64,000 nucleotides of DNA from an uncultured Microscilla sp. (GCF_947493425.1 NZ_CANLRP010000002.1:1-64000); one strand, 5' to 3'; shown: positions 11,030 through 21,027, numbered from the stretch's first letter. A program made the numbers and translations. The notes: a model not told the origin generated them from the sequence alone.

Positions 11030-11110
11030 AAGCGACAAGCTACAAGTGTACACAAGGGGTTTTGGTATAACATGGCAAACCTTGCTGCTTGAAGCTTATG
11101 CCTTGTCGCT
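11030..11110. repeat. Dispersed repeat C (CTTGTCGCT word), inverted pair before dapD
   Basis: AAGCGACAAG at 11030-11039 and CTTGTCGCT at 11102-11110 form an inverted pair enclosing about 60 bases immediately upstream of dapD. The same word recurs at 11968-12000, 40852-40861 and 61003-61012, always outside genes. Confidence 0.5.
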
Positions 11111-11126
11111 GTAATAAAAACAAATC

Positions 11127-11942
11127 ATGAACGATATTCAAACTTTGATAGAAAAGGCGTGGGAAGACCGTAGTCTTTTGCAACAAGCCGACACTGTAGA
11201 AACTATCAACACCATTATTGAAAAACTGGATAAAGGAGCGTTGAGGGTAGCCGAACCAACCTCTGACGGTTGGAAGGTAAACGAATGGATCAAAAAGGCT
11301 GTTATTATGTATTTCCCTACGCGCAAAATGGAAACCATCAAGGTAGGCCCTTTTGAGTTTCACGACAAAATTCCTTTGAAAAGCGACTATGCTGGGCTAG
11401 GAGTACGTGTAGTACCCCATGCATTGGCGCGTCATGGAGCTTATGTAGCCAAAGGTGTAGTGATGATGCCTTCTTATGTAAACATTGGAGCTTATGTGGA
11501 CTCTGGTACTATGGTAGATACCTGGGCTACTGTGGGCAGTTGTGCTCAAGTGGGCAAAAATGTACACCTAAGTGGAGGTGTAGGTTTGGGTGGAGTGTTA
11601 GAACCTGTGCAGGCGGCCCCTGTTATTATAGAAGATGGCGCTTTTATTGGTTCACGTTGCATCATAGTAGAAGGAGTACGAGTAGGCAAAGAAGCTGTAC
11701 TGGGTGCCAATGTAACCATTACCGGGAGCACCAAAGTAATAGACGTAACTGGCGACCAGCCCGTAGAATATAAGGGGTATGTACCCGAAAGATCAGTAGT
11801 GATTCCTGGGACTTATACTAAAAAGTTCCCTGCTGGAGAGTTCCAGGTTCCTACTGCTTTGATTATTGGTCAACGCAAAGCCAGTACCGACCTCAAAACC
11901 TCGTTAAACGATGCATTGCGTGAGAACAATGTAGCTGTTTAA
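11127..11942 (+). CDS. dapD: Tetrahydrodipicolinate N-succinyltransferase
   Basis: A 271-residue cytoplasmic enzyme that transfers succinyl from succinyl-CoA to tetrahydrodipicolinate in the succinylase branch of lysine and meso-diaminopimelate synthesis, feeding peptidoglycan. After a helical N-terminus (about 1-100) come left-handed beta-helix hexapeptide repeats, for example VVMMPSYVNIGAYVDSGTMV then DTWATVGSCAQVG (about 111-143) and IIEDGAFIGSRCIIVEGVRV (about 167-186). The C-terminal strand region VIPGTYTKKFPAGEFQVPTA completes the trimer interface. Length fits the family (about 270). Other lysine genes are not adjacent. The start ATG at 11127 gives a full N-terminus. Confidence 0.96.
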   Translation: MNDIQTLIEKAWEDRSLLQQADTVETINTIIEKLDKGALRVAEPTSDGWKVNEWIKKAVIMYFPTRKMETIKVGPFEFHDKIPLKSDYAGLGVRVVPHALARHGAYVAKGVVMMPSYVNIGAYVDSGTMVDTWATVGSCAQVGKNVHLSGGVGLGGVLEPVQAAPVIIEDGAFIGSRCIIVEGVRVGKEAVLGANVTITGSTKVIDVTGDQPVEYKGYVPERSVVIPGTYTKKFPAGEFQVPTALIIGQRKASTDLKTSLNDALRENNVAV

Positions 11943-11967
11943 GCAAAGACAGAAGGGAAGAAGCAAT

Positions 11968-12006
11968 AAGCGACAAGTCATTATGTATGACTTGTCGCTT
12001 TTTTTT
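11968..12006 (+). terminator. Terminator of dapD built from repeat C
   Basis: Arms 11968-11980 (AAGCGACAAGTCA) and 11988-12000 pair perfectly over 13 bp around a 7-base loop, followed by TTTTTT. The stem contains the dispersed word GCGACAAG. Confidence 0.85.
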
Positions 12007-12252
12007 GTGGCTTACACCAATTTTTCACAAAGGTTACTTTTGTAGTTTGGCGGTCATTGGCTATAAAATATGTTGGTAACAGGACTAAAAACTTTAAATA
12101 ACTAAATTGCTGTGGGGTACGTTCAAAATATAAATTGAATAAGTTTAAAAAATAAAATAGTGAGTAGTTGTTCTTCACTAAAGTTTTATCCAACAAAAAT
12201 AATTAACCTCTATGTTTTTTAACAAGTGCATTAAACTTAAAATAAGAGATTT

Positions 12253-12969
12253 ATGAATAATTTAAAACCCAATGATCAACGGGCAAAAACAGCCATTACT
12301 TTAATCTGGGTAGTGATGGTGGTTGAAGTTATAGCTTTAATTTCCAGTTACTTACAGTATGACCTTATTCAGTCAGCTGTGGCGGGAGCATCTATTACAA
12401 TTGAAGAAGCCAACGCCAATGATGCCCGCGAACGTTTGGTAGCTATAGTGTATTTGATTGTACTCACTATTTCGGGTATTACTTTTATCCAATGGTTTCG
12501 CCGCGCCTACTACAACCTGCACCAAAGAGTTGATCATTTGAACCATTCGGAAGGTTGGGCAGCTGGTGCTTGGTTTGTGCCATTTTTAAACCTGTTTCGT
12601 CCTTTTCAAATAATGAAAGAATTGTATGAAGAAACAGCCGAGCTTTTGGCAACCTACGAGTTCAAAGACAAAGGGCAACTTTCTACTTCTGTTTTAGGGG
12701 TTTGGTGGGCTGCCTGGATATTTAAGAGTGTCTTGGGGCAGGTGAGCTTGCGAATGGCAATGAACGCCAAAGAAATCGCTGAAATACAAGTGGTCACCAT
12801 CATGAGTATAGTGCAACACGTATTAGGCATCATAGCCGCTTTTTTGGTAGTACAAGTAATTAGAGAGTATGCCAAGGTGGAACCTGCCTTAATGGAGTTC
12901 TCTTACGAAGACCAGATCAACAACATAGGTATTGACCGTTCAGATGAAGATATGCATGAAAATTTTTAA
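12253..12969 (+). CDS. DUF4328 membrane protein
   Basis: A 238-residue integral membrane protein with four to five hydrophobic segments (about 15-33, 71-88, 113-128, 150-170, 183-203). The core ITFIQWFRRAYYNLHQ (about 76-91), then SEGWAAGAWFVPFLNLFRPF (about 98-117) and QIMKELY, is the DUF4328 signature, with the invariant Trp-Arg-Arg-Tyr and Pro-Phe-x-Asn pattern. The family has no known function. The C-terminus is acidic and cytoplasmic by charge. Followed directly by a bidirectional terminator. Confidence 0.8.
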   Translation: MNNLKPNDQRAKTAITLIWVVMVVEVIALISSYLQYDLIQSAVAGASITIEEANANDARERLVAIVYLIVLTISGITFIQWFRRAYYNLHQRVDHLNHSEGWAAGAWFVPFLNLFRPFQIMKELYEETAELLATYEFKDKGQLSTSVLGVWWAAWIFKSVLGQVSLRMAMNAKEIAEIQVVTIMSIVQHVLGIIAAFLVVQVIREYAKVEPALMEFSYEDQINNIGIDRSDEDMHENF

Positions 12970-12989
12970 TACATAGATAATCAAAATAA

Positions 12990-13023
12990 AAAAATCCTGA
13001 GATTAAACCATCTCAGGATTTTT
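12990..13023. terminator. Bidirectional terminator
   Basis: Arms 12990-13003 (AAAAATCCTGAGAT) and 13010-13023 pair perfectly over 14 bp with a 6-base loop and T-runs on both strands. It serves the convergent genes 12253-12969 and 13037-14065. Confidence 0.85.
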
Positions 13024-13036
13024 TTATGCTAAACTT

Positions 13037-14065
13037 TTATTCAATCCCCAAATAGGGGTTATAAATGTATTGTTTGCTAAACGAACCCAAGCCATTGAAA
13101 TAAGCATCTACCAATTCGGCAGGGTAATAAGCCATTCCTCCATGTGATAAACCTTGCCCACCACCATCGTTATGGTCGTCCCAGTTCCAGGGAGTATTTG
13201 CCGAACCATTTCCATAAGTACTTGGAAAACTCTTGGCATTGGTCAAAAAAGCAGTGTTGAAGCGGTGTGTCCATATTCCATCTGCCCCAAACATATTCAC
13301 CAATTTATATTTTACATTTCGATCGTAAATACTTGAAGGCACCTCACTGGTGGTTTTGCTTGGGTAATATACCACATAATCACTGCCCCCTGGCTTTTGC
13401 TTGGCGTATGCCTTTAAACCATGTCCTTTGGCCTCTTGCGAAGTTTTAAAACGATACACTCCTCCATAATATTGGGTAGTAAAAGTGCCGTCAATGTCTT
13501 CATCACCATTAGTAAGTGATGATCCAGGCGCTTTGTAAGAGTAAAAATCGCGGTGAAAAACCGTAATGGCTCCTTCGGCTTTGCCATAAGTACTGCCATC
13601 TTTTTTTACAATGGTTAACAAACCTTCCAAATCATTTTCGTGCTCATCAAAACGATACAAAAACCAATTATCAGTCCAGTCACGGGGGTGAAAAAACGCA
13701 TAAATGATAAAATAATGGGTAGAAGTCTCTACCACCGAATAATACGCATGTGCTTGAGCCTTATAAGCATTATTGGCAATGTTGTTCCAGTTGTTGCTAG
13801 AGTTGAGGTCATCATCAAAATCTACTGCTGTAATGTAGTCAGCCTTACCGCTCAAGCTGTGCGATCCAGTACGATCAATATCTTGATAGTGCACAGGTGC
13901 ATGCTGAAAAGCCAGGTTAGCATAAAAAGCAGCTGACTGTCGTACAGAAAGTGCATTGCCTGGTATTTGAGCAATTGTTTGATGATTGGGTGTGGGTGTT
14001 TCACTGTTTTGACAACCTACTATTGCAAGCATCAAAACAGCCAAGATTAGCGTGTAATTTTTCAT
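13037..14065 (-). CDS. Secreted lipoprotein of unknown function
   Basis: A 342-residue protein with a lipoprotein signal: hydrophobic residues 4-17 and lipobox AIVGC with Cys18. The mature part contains HYFIIYAFFHPRDWTDNWF (about 117-135) and DEHENDLEGLLTIVKKDGS (about 139-157). The aromatic-rich block and HENDLEG motif recall the GHRHDWE heptapeptide region of NPP1-like proteins, but the match is loose and I do not claim the family. The C-terminal half is rich in Gly, Asn and Trp (NTPWNWDDHNDGGGQGLSHG). An extracytoplasmic, possibly metal-binding or hydrolytic protein is plausible. It is monocistronic, with a shared terminator downstream. Confidence 0.75.
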   Translation of the reverse strand: MKNYTLILAVLMLAIVGCQNSETPTPNHQTIAQIPGNALSVRQSAAFYANLAFQHAPVHYQDIDRTGSHSLSGKADYITAVDFDDDLNSSNNWNNIANNAYKAQAHAYYSVVETSTHYFIIYAFFHPRDWTDNWFLYRFDEHENDLEGLLTIVKKDGSTYGKAEGAITVFHRDFYSYKAPGSSLTNGDEDIDGTFTTQYYGGVYRFKTSQEAKGHGLKAYAKQKPGGSDYVVYYPSKTTSEVPSSIYDRNVKYKLVNMFGADGIWTHRFNTAFLTNAKSFPSTYGNGSANTPWNWDDHNDGGGQGLSHGGMAYYPAELVDAYFNGLGSFSKQYIYNPYLGIE

Positions 14066-15217
14066 TGTATTTGATTGGGTTAAGTAAAGAAAGGCGTGAA
14101 TGTAGTGGGAAAATGATGGAAAAGAATAAAATATATGTTATATAATTTTTAATAAAATATTATTTGGATTAAATCGGGTTTTTCGATTTGCATATTAGGT
14201 GAGTAGAGTGTGATTTACTTTTCCTGATGGTGTATATAAGTAGGCGGTGAGGTGTTTTTAAAAAAATTGTAAAATACTGTATGGTTCAATTTATATTTTG
14301 CTGTAAAAAACAAATAATAATAAACATAAGTCAAATAAAAACTTGTACAGTATAAAGTTTGGATAGATACTGTTTTGTGTGTTTTTTCACCTTTTTTAGC
14401 CCCTTTATCTGAAGGTATATAGCATATAATTTTATGTAAAGGCAATTGAATAAGTAGTATGAGGTTATACTAAATTGCCAGTTATTTGTACTTTATTAAC
14501 ATGTGTCTGAAAAATCTATGCTTGAGTGATGGCTCAATATATTGAATTATTACATTGGGCTCATAGTAAAATTATATTACACACCTTTAATAATATCATC
14601 ATGTTAATTTTTTATCAGTTGACCTTATGCCAAAAACAACTTATGAGACATCAAACAATTGCGCTCAAAAGTTTAATTAACCAATTAAGCCCCCCTCTTT
14701 AAACTTGATCATTGCCTCAAGTTTTGTATTGTCCCAATAATGGAGCATCACTCAGTAATTGTTTGTAGCTCCAAGGTGTTGTCCAAGGCCATTTTATTTA
14801 TATCCTTGTTTTAATGTGAGGCACAATAACCTGGTTTGTACTTGCTTAATAACCCAACAAAATAATCTAATTCAAAAAATGTAACTTTTAGTTGTTGTGT
14901 TCTTTTTGAAAAAACAGCCTTACAACCACTTGCATCAAACCCAATGCAGTGAATAGTTTCTGACTGTTGTCATGGCAAAAAATCGCTTCAAAGCTTACTG
15001 GTATTCAAACATTTGCAGGCTTGATTTTTTGTAACCCAACAACTCAAAGCTTACACCATCGAACCACTTTATTTTCACAGGTTATTCTTCAGGTAGTTGT
15101 GAGAGTTCACTCGAACTTTATGTACTGACAAAAGTCAGAAAACCAATTCAGGAGTCATCAGTATGAGGTACTTCTGTAATATTCCAATTTGTATTACACG
15201 TCTTTAATGTATTAATA
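14066..15217. other. 1.15-kb AT-rich intergenic region, no gene seen
   Basis: The stretch is very AT-rich and holds only short open frames with low-complexity translations (for example 14215-14445 minus). No hairpin-rich block, tRNA or known riboswitch was recognised. It should contain the promoter of the large metalloprotease gene at its right end and that of the lipoprotein at its left end. Confidence 0.5.
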
Positions 15218-18200
15218 ATGAAAACATTTATTGTGAAATTGTGGGCAGCTACATTGCTGTCTTACCTCTTTGTTGCCACGGCTGTACAGGCACAAAACCA
15301 ACATCAAAACAACGAAAGTTGCTTGTATCAGCAAGCAGTTACCCCAAGCTCTAAGGCATTTGAGGGAGCTCTTCAGCAATATTTTCGTAGCCGAACCAAT
15401 GACACCCGTAGAGTAACCAAACAGCAAAAAGCAGCAGGAAATCCGAGGTATGTCATTCCTGTAGTTTTTCATATATATGGCACAGAATGGAAAGGAAACA
15501 GTGGACAAGTATATCCTGTAAACGATGCCATTGTAAAAGAAGCCCTAGAAGCCGTCAATGCCAACTTTAAAGGAGGCAATGACCCTGTAAACCCTCGTTT
15601 TCAAAGCATTGAGGGGAGGATGGACGTAGAGTTTCGGTTGGCTCAAATTGACCCCAAAGGCAATACAACTACTGGCATTATTTATCATGAGTACCAAGAA
15701 GGTTTTGCCCTGAATGGTACCAGAGATAAGGACATTGCCCGCTATGCCTGGGACAACTTTAAATATATGAATGTGCACATTCAATTGATTTTAAAATCGG
15801 GTAGCACTACCAATTCAGGTACTGCTTGGTTGCCGGCTACTGGTATGTCTGAAGAAGGCACTGCTAGAGTAGTGTATAATGGCAAATACTTGTTGTATAC
15901 TCCTCCTGCTTCTTCTTTAACTCACGAGTTTGGGCATTTTTTGGGTTTATATCACACTTTTAGAGGAGGGTGTACCAGAGGTGAAGGAGATAAAGTAAGC
16001 GATACACCCGCCACCACAGGAGGTGAAGCACCAAGGGATTGTCAGGTAAATACTAGCTTACAGAACTGCTTTAATGAATTTATCAATGTACAAAACCACA
16101 TGGATTATAACCCTTGTGAAGCCATGTTTACCCAAGGGCAAGTTACACGTATGGAGGGATTCCTTGATTTGCATGAGGCTAGGAAAACACTATGGACAAA
16201 TAACAATCTGATAGCTACCGGCACGGTAACTACACCTGCAAATCGCAGGGTTGTTTTTACTTATCAGCAAATCACTGACAGTGATCAGGATAAATACCTC
16301 AGTTTGGTTGAACATTTTGATAATGACGGCAAAATACTAAACAAAAGAAAAATCAAAGCTGAAGGAGTACAGTTTGCCAGATTGGGAGCATTGCGGCAGG
16401 GAGTGCACTACGCAGTAAGTGGGGTTCCAACGGGTTTAACAGTCAATATCAATGTGATTGATCAAACAATGGCAGAAATTTCCTTGGCAGGAAAAGCAAA
16501 TCAGCACAACAAAGCCAACTCGACCGATTTTACTGTGACTTTATTAAATCCTGCAATTATTGGGGGAGTGGGGCAACTCACCCATACCACAGGAACTTAT
16601 ACTATAGATTTTCTTGAGGCTTATGGCAGATACTATGAGGTGTTTTCTAAACACTTAGAAATGGGGTACACTACTCCAAATAGACTGCCACAAAATAGCT
16701 CGTTTGAGTCATTTGCCATTGGGGGTAAGTTCAGTGTTTTATTAAGAAACTTTGATGGTGACCAAGTTACGTTGGATAATTATGAAACTAACCTGGAAGT
16801 ATTGTGCAATGCCAATACCAAACAAGTACGGATGTTGTCAGAAAATGCCACCATTTCGGCAAACTCAGCTGGTACCTGGCAAAGTCGGGCGGGTGTGACC
16901 GATCAGTTGCCCATTATTACAAGCCCTGGGTATACTACCTGGAGAGGTAAAACCGCTTATGCAGCCATTCGTATTCCTACTATCAATAATTCTTATCTTT
17001 ATGGCTGGCTGCTTTTGGAGGTATCAGCAGATGGTTCGCATGTCAAAGGAATTGCTTATGGTTTGAGAGAGAAACCTGGAGCTTCTATGACAACTACCAT
17101 CACCAAACCTATGGTAGTGTATTATAATGACAGGTTTGTAGAAGCTAAAACCAACGATGGAACAATGGCAAACGACATTTTGGTAGAGCTTAAGAATGCA
17201 TCGTTTGCTAACAGGGGAGTATTGACGTCAGGGACTCATTATACTATTAAAAATGTACCTGCCGGGCTTATTTTTGAGGTAAACGTACTTGATTCTAAGC
17301 ATGCCCGCTTGAAAATGAAGGGGAGGTCTACCTATCAAGGGCATAGTGCCAACCAAGGCTGGGACTACTTGAACAATATTGACCTAGAGTTTTTGACTGC
17401 GGCTTTTGCTTCTGGTAATGCGGCGACAATAATTGCCTCAAAATATACGCTTAATATGGAGTTTTTAGGGCAAAGTTTTATCAAAACACTAGAAAATGAG
17501 GTCATGGATTTAAATCAAGGGTCGCCCAATTCAGCCAGTTTTTCATTGTTAACCTCTCACCAGAGCCTTTCACGTGCGCAAGTCACTTACCAATTGCAGC
17601 TTTATAAAACAGGACAATCGTCAGTGCCTGGTCTCAAGTTCATTTCCTGGCGAAAAGACGCCATCGCCAACGCCAACTATGAACTAACTCCATTGGGTTA
17701 TGGCATAAAAATAGGTCCAGGCAGTTCTTGGAAAAAAGGTAGACAGTACCATTTAGGCAGAGGACAACATCTGATTGATTCTGATGTTTATCGAGCGTGG
17801 AGAGGCAAAAGGCAATATATTGGCATTCGTTTTCAACGTTCGGGCAGGATGCATTATGGCTGGATAGAAATGAAGGTAAGTTCAGATGGAAAGGTATTAC
17901 AGTTTTTATCTTGTGCAGTTTCAGCTATTCCTGATCAGTCTATTGTTGCAGGTACATTATTATCTGCCGATGACAAGGTTTATTGTACTGCTAAAGGAAA
18001 TAATGGTCCAGAAGCCATTACTAAAGTTCAATTAGGAACCATTAATAATTCATCTAACCGAGATGCGGTTGGTTATCATAACTATAGACATATTTCTACT
18101 ACAGTTGCCAGAAATGGTAGTCATAACCTAAGAGTAGAAATAATAGGGTATAGAGATGGTAGCGATGATGAAATATATGCGTGGGTAGACTGGAATCAGG

Positions 18201-18709
18201 ATGGTGATTTTGATGATAGTGGTGAAACTATAACAATGAATAAAACCGGCAACCTAGTGGCAGTAGCTACAGTAACTGTTCCTGCAAATGCGGTACTTGG
18301 TAGTACCAGTATGAGGATCAAGGTATCTTACCGAAGTACAACTGCTTGTGGCAGCTTTAGTTATGGCGAAGTAGAAGACTATACGCTAAATGTAGCACCA
18401 AGGGCTACTGCCAATACAAGGGTAGCCAACCGTGCACAAGGTAACGACTTGACAGTATTTGCTTATCCAAACCCAGTGAAAAAAGGAGGCACGTTATGCT
18501 TAAAAATAAACCCAAATACAACTCAAAAGGGAGTTGTAAATGTAAAAGTGATTGACTTATTGGGTAATATCATAAACAGTGGAGATAGTAAAGAAGAGAA
18601 GCATGAAAAATTGATCAAAATCAATACGGCTAATTACAAAGCTGGAATATACATATTGAGAACGACTTTGGGAGAGACTGTACATACTATGAGGTTTGTA
18701 GTGAAGTGA
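15218..18709 (+). CDS. Secreted M43-type metalloprotease with GEVED domain and T9SS sorting signal
   Basis: A 1163-residue multidomain exoprotein. Residues 1-25 are a Sec signal ending in VQA. The catalytic domain (about 70-325) has LTHEFGHFLGLYHTF with zinc ligands His236, His240 and His246, and a Met-turn NHMDYNP at Met295, as in M43 pappalysin-like peptidases. Two homologous modules follow (about 330-640 and 645-940): each has a VP(T/A)GL strand motif and ends in a W-R-G-K ... YGW block. A GEVED domain (SYGEVEDYTLNV, about 1048-1059) precedes a C-terminal domain (about 1085-1163) starting VFAYPNPVKKGG and ending in GIYILRT...FVVK, the type A signal for T9SS secretion. It probably degrades extracellular protein; the substrate is unknown. 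No neighbouring partner genes. Confidence 0.9.
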   Translation: MKTFIVKLWAATLLSYLFVATAVQAQNQHQNNESCLYQQAVTPSSKAFEGALQQYFRSRTNDTRRVTKQQKAAGNPRYVIPVVFHIYGTEWKGNSGQVYPVNDAIVKEALEAVNANFKGGNDPVNPRFQSIEGRMDVEFRLAQIDPKGNTTTGIIYHEYQEGFALNGTRDKDIARYAWDNFKYMNVHIQLILKSGSTTNSGTAWLPATGMSEEGTARVVYNGKYLLYTPPASSLTHEFGHFLGLYHTFRGGCTRGEGDKVSDTPATTGGEAPRDCQVNTSLQNCFNEFINVQNHMDYNPCEAMFTQGQVTRMEGFLDLHEARKTLWTNNNLIATGTVTTPANRRVVFTYQQITDSDQDKYLSLVEHFDNDGKILNKRKIKAEGVQFARLGALRQGVHYAVSGVPTGLTVNINVIDQTMAEISLAGKANQHNKANSTDFTVTLLNPAIIGGVGQLTHTTGTYTIDFLEAYGRYYEVFSKHLEMGYTTPNRLPQNSSFESFAIGGKFSVLLRNFDGDQVTLDNYETNLEVLCNANTKQVRMLSENATISANSAGTWQSRAGVTDQLPIITSPGYTTWRGKTAYAAIRIPTINNSYLYGWLLLEVSADGSHVKGIAYGLREKPGASMTTTITKPMVVYYNDRFVEAKTNDGTMANDILVELKNASFANRGVLTSGTHYTIKNVPAGLIFEVNVLDSKHARLKMKGRSTYQGHSANQGWDYLNNIDLEFLTAAFASGNAATIIASKYTLNMEFLGQSFIKTLENEVMDLNQGSPNSASFSLLTSHQSLSRAQVTYQLQLYKTGQSSVPGLKFISWRKDAIANANYELTPLGYGIKIGPGSSWKKGRQYHLGRGQHLIDSDVYRAWRGKRQYIGIRFQRSGRMHYGWIEMKVSSDGKVLQFLSCAVSAIPDQSIVAGTLLSADDKVYCTAKGNNGPEAITKVQLGTINNSSNRDAVGYHNYRHISTTVARNGSHNLRVEIIGYRDGSDDEIYAWVDWNQDGDFDDSGETITMNKTGNLVAVATVTVPANAVLGSTSMRIKVSYRSTTACGSFSYGEVEDYTLNVAPRATANTRVANRAQGNDLTVFAYPNPVKKGGTLCLKINPNTTQKGVVNVKVIDLLGNIINSGDSKEEKHEKLIKINTANYKAGIYILRTTLGETVHTMRFVVK

Positions 18710-18734
18710 TACTCTGAGAGTGAAATTTTGAAAT

Positions 18735-18774
18735 AAAAAAGCAGACCTTTGAACATACAAAGGTCTGCTTTTTT
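18735..18774. terminator. Strong terminator after the metalloprotease gene
   Basis: Arms 18735-18750 and 18759-18774 (AAAAAAGCAGACCTTT and its complement) pair perfectly over 16 bp around an 8-base loop, with A-run and T-run flanks allowing action on both strands. Confidence 0.85.
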
Positions 18775-18843
18775 ATATATCACTTCACTTGTGGCTGTAT
18801 AACAATGTAATGCTTAGCGGCATGTTCTGAAATAGGTGTTCGA

Positions 18844-18863
18844 AACCGTAGAACAAAGTCCAA
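18844..18863 (+). repeat. Dispersed repeat A, diverged copy 2
   Basis: AACCGTAGAACAAAGTCCAA matches the 26962-26981 copy at 17 of 20 positions. Both copies also have TTATTGTTGAGGGTT downstream (18984-18998 here, 27043-27057 there), so the shared unit may span some 150 bases. Confidence 0.5.
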
Positions 18864-19046
18864 ACCCTACAAAGTTAATTGAGAAAAAAGCTTGGAGCCC
18901 GCCCTGTGATACAGTGAGCAGGGCAATTAATTTGGCTATTTTTCAACAAAATATGGCAATAAGGCTTGAAGCCAAACCAGGCCATTATTGTTGAGGGTTT
19001 TATCGGTATTTTTCTCAGGAGCGAACACGCCGCTTAATTTAGGCAA

Positions 19047-19745
19047 TTACTTAATTGTATAACTGACCCCAAGCCCTACCATAGAGGCGCTATTACGAAA
19101 ACGGTCGTTATCATCGTTGGCAGCTATAGGTTGACTGGTGGTATATTCTAAGAAGTAGTAACTAAAAGCAGCCTTAATTGCGAGGCGGTCATTGAGCTTA
19201 TAACGAACAAAAAACTCAGAATAGAGCGAACCACGATCATTGGCTCCTACCAGTAAAAGGTTGGTAGAGGTTGGATTGGCCAAATAAGCAGCCGTATTGC
19301 TGGTACCTGTACCTGGAGGGGCAAAAGCACTGGCTTGTTCATCGCCAAAACTAAACCCAATGGCGTCAATGTTAAATCCAGCTTCTAGTTTTGAGGTAAT
19401 GTTATATTGCAAAAATATGGCAAGGTTCAAAGAGTTAATTTGTGCATTGGCTACGGTTAGTGTCCCTTCTTTTTCTGCTTTTCCGGCAAATTCGGGAGGA
19501 GCACTGGTAAAGTTCTGATCTGTACCAAAGTAAGAACTCCAGCGAATACCATAACCAATGCCTATTTTTCTTTTGGCTCCCAAAAAGTGCATGTTAGATA
19601 ACCAGGCATGCCCGCCGTATTGTTGCGCACCAACACTTAAGCCCAAGTCGGCACTGAACCGCGATTTTGCCGGAGAGTCTTGAGCATAAGTTAAACCACT
19701 GGCAATCAATACCAGTAAAAGAGTGGATAGGAGTCTGTTCATCAT
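19047..19745 (-). CDS. Putative outer-membrane beta-barrel protein
   Basis: A 232-residue protein with a Sec signal (about 1-21, ending LTYA) and alternating hydrophobic/polar strands typical of an eight-stranded outer-membrane barrel: RFSADLGLSVGAQQYGG, KIGIGYGIRWSSYFG, LAIFLQYNITSKLEAGFNID, YSEFFVRYKLNDRLAIKAAF. It ends SMVGLGVSYTIK, with a penultimate aromatic-rich strand suited to BAM recognition. No specific family was recognised. Start ATG at 19745; a second Met follows immediately. It stands alone between the metalloprotease and an unlinked divergent gene. Confidence 0.7.
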   Translation of the reverse strand: MMNRLLSTLLLVLIASGLTYAQDSPAKSRFSADLGLSVGAQQYGGHAWLSNMHFLGAKRKIGIGYGIRWSSYFGTDQNFTSAPPEFAGKAEKEGTLTVANAQINSLNLAIFLQYNITSKLEAGFNIDAIGFSFGDEQASAFAPPGTGTSNTAAYLANPTSTNLLLVGANDRGSLYSEFFVRYKLNDRLAIKAAFSYYFLEYTTSQPIAANDDNDRFRNSASMVGLGVSYTIK

Positions 19746-20267
19746 TTTATTAAAGGGTTTTTGAATGAAATAAAAAAACAGTCATGCAAACTTGAGCAAT
19801 TTAATTTTTATAAACTGTCATCAAGCTTACTAAAGTCATTATTTTTTAATACTACCACCGTCAAAACACTAACCTAAAAGAGATAGTTCAAGGAATATTT
19901 TTCATTAACAATTTTTTGTGAATTAATCATCAGAGGCTTTATGCAAAAAGAAGCAACTTTGATGTAGTCAATTTCTGGTTAAGGAGATTTTTTTGGATTC
20001 AAGCTCACTTGTTTTTGAGTAAACAACAATTTTGCAAAGCGCTAATTATCAGTGATATGTATAGTAAACATTTGGCAATGATGCGGTGGCTCTCCATTGA
20101 GTCAATGGGTGCTTGCCAGGTGCTTAAATACTGTTTTTTTCCTTTGTTTACCAATAGCAATCAAGTACATATACCGTATATGTACCTCTATGCCTTTGTT
20201 TTATTTCTCGTTATCCAACCAATCTCATAGGTTTGGGGCATTACAAATCATATAAACAAAAAAACTT
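19746..20267. other. Intergenic region, nothing recognised
   Basis: About 520 AT-rich bases separate two divergent genes. The only open frame (20009-20230) lacks a credible start context or family resemblance. Confidence 0.45.
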
Positions 20268-20960
20268 ATGAGAATATTATTGTTATTGTGCTTTATGTGG
20301 GTGCATACCTTTACTTTATCAGCTCAGTCTGACAAACTCACTTATCATCTAAAAAAAGGGCAAGTGTTTGATCTTTTGTTGTTGAGGATGAAGCCAGGTG
20401 TACAAGAAAAAACTAAAAATTATATTCAAACATTTATCCCCATAGGTAAAAAATTTGGTTATCACTCCCTCAAAGGATTTCCTGTAAAAGAAAGCCCTAC
20501 TCAGGGAAACTACCACCCACAGAGTGTAATATTGGCTTATTGGGACAACCTTGCCCTTCGTAAGAAGTTTTTGGCACATGTAGAGGCAAATTACCCCGAT
20601 TTTCACCAGAAGAGAAGAAACATCTGGTCTAGGTTTGACCTCACCTATTATGAATTAAAAAAAGACATATCTTTTGAGATATATAAGAAAAAATACACGG
20701 TATTGACTGCTTATTGGCAAAAAGATACACAAGGGTTTCGTGAGTTTAAGCAAGCTTGGCGCAAAAAAGTGCGTCAGTCAAAAGGAGTGATTAAGCTGGA
20801 ACTCACCCAAGGAATTTCACCTTTTGGTTATGATTATAACCCTGATTATTTTACCATTACCCAGTGGGAAAGTAAAGCAGCATTTGAGCAGTTTTATCGC
20901 GCCAATCTAAAAATGAACCATCAAGCCGTAAAACAAGTACATCAGTTTAAAATTTTTTAA
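20268..20960 (+). CDS. Exported protein with two alpha/beta-barrel-like repeats
   Basis: A 230-residue protein with a Sec signal (1-19, ending LSA). The mature part looks like a duplicated ferredoxin-like fold. The first half has a strand VFDLLLLRMKPG followed by helix KTKNYIQTFIPIGKKFGY and strand SVILAYWDN. The second has YTVLTAYWQKD, helix GFREFKQAWRKKVRQ and strand YFTITQWESKAAFEQFYRAN. This pattern is that of dimeric alpha/beta-barrel (DUF1330 or antibiotic monooxygenase-like) proteins. Enzymatic activity is not predictable. It is followed after 67 bases by the AraC regulator on the same strand. Confidence 0.65.
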   Translation: MRILLLLCFMWVHTFTLSAQSDKLTYHLKKGQVFDLLLLRMKPGVQEKTKNYIQTFIPIGKKFGYHSLKGFPVKESPTQGNYHPQSVILAYWDNLALRKKFLAHVEANYPDFHQKRRNIWSRFDLTYYELKKDISFEIYKKKYTVLTAYWQKDTQGFREFKQAWRKKVRQSKGVIKLELTQGISPFGYDYNPDYFTITQWESKAAFEQFYRANLKMNHQAVKQVHQFKIF

Positions 20961-21027
20961 TTTTATTGTTTGAGTCAGAAGTAGGTATTGCGTACAATGC
21001 CTACTTTGTTTATTGGTTTTAGAGCGT

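Noticed and set aside
14215-14445. 76-residue open frame on the minus strand
   Set aside because: It lies in AT-rich intergenic DNA with a Tyr- and Phe-rich low-complexity translation and no supporting context.
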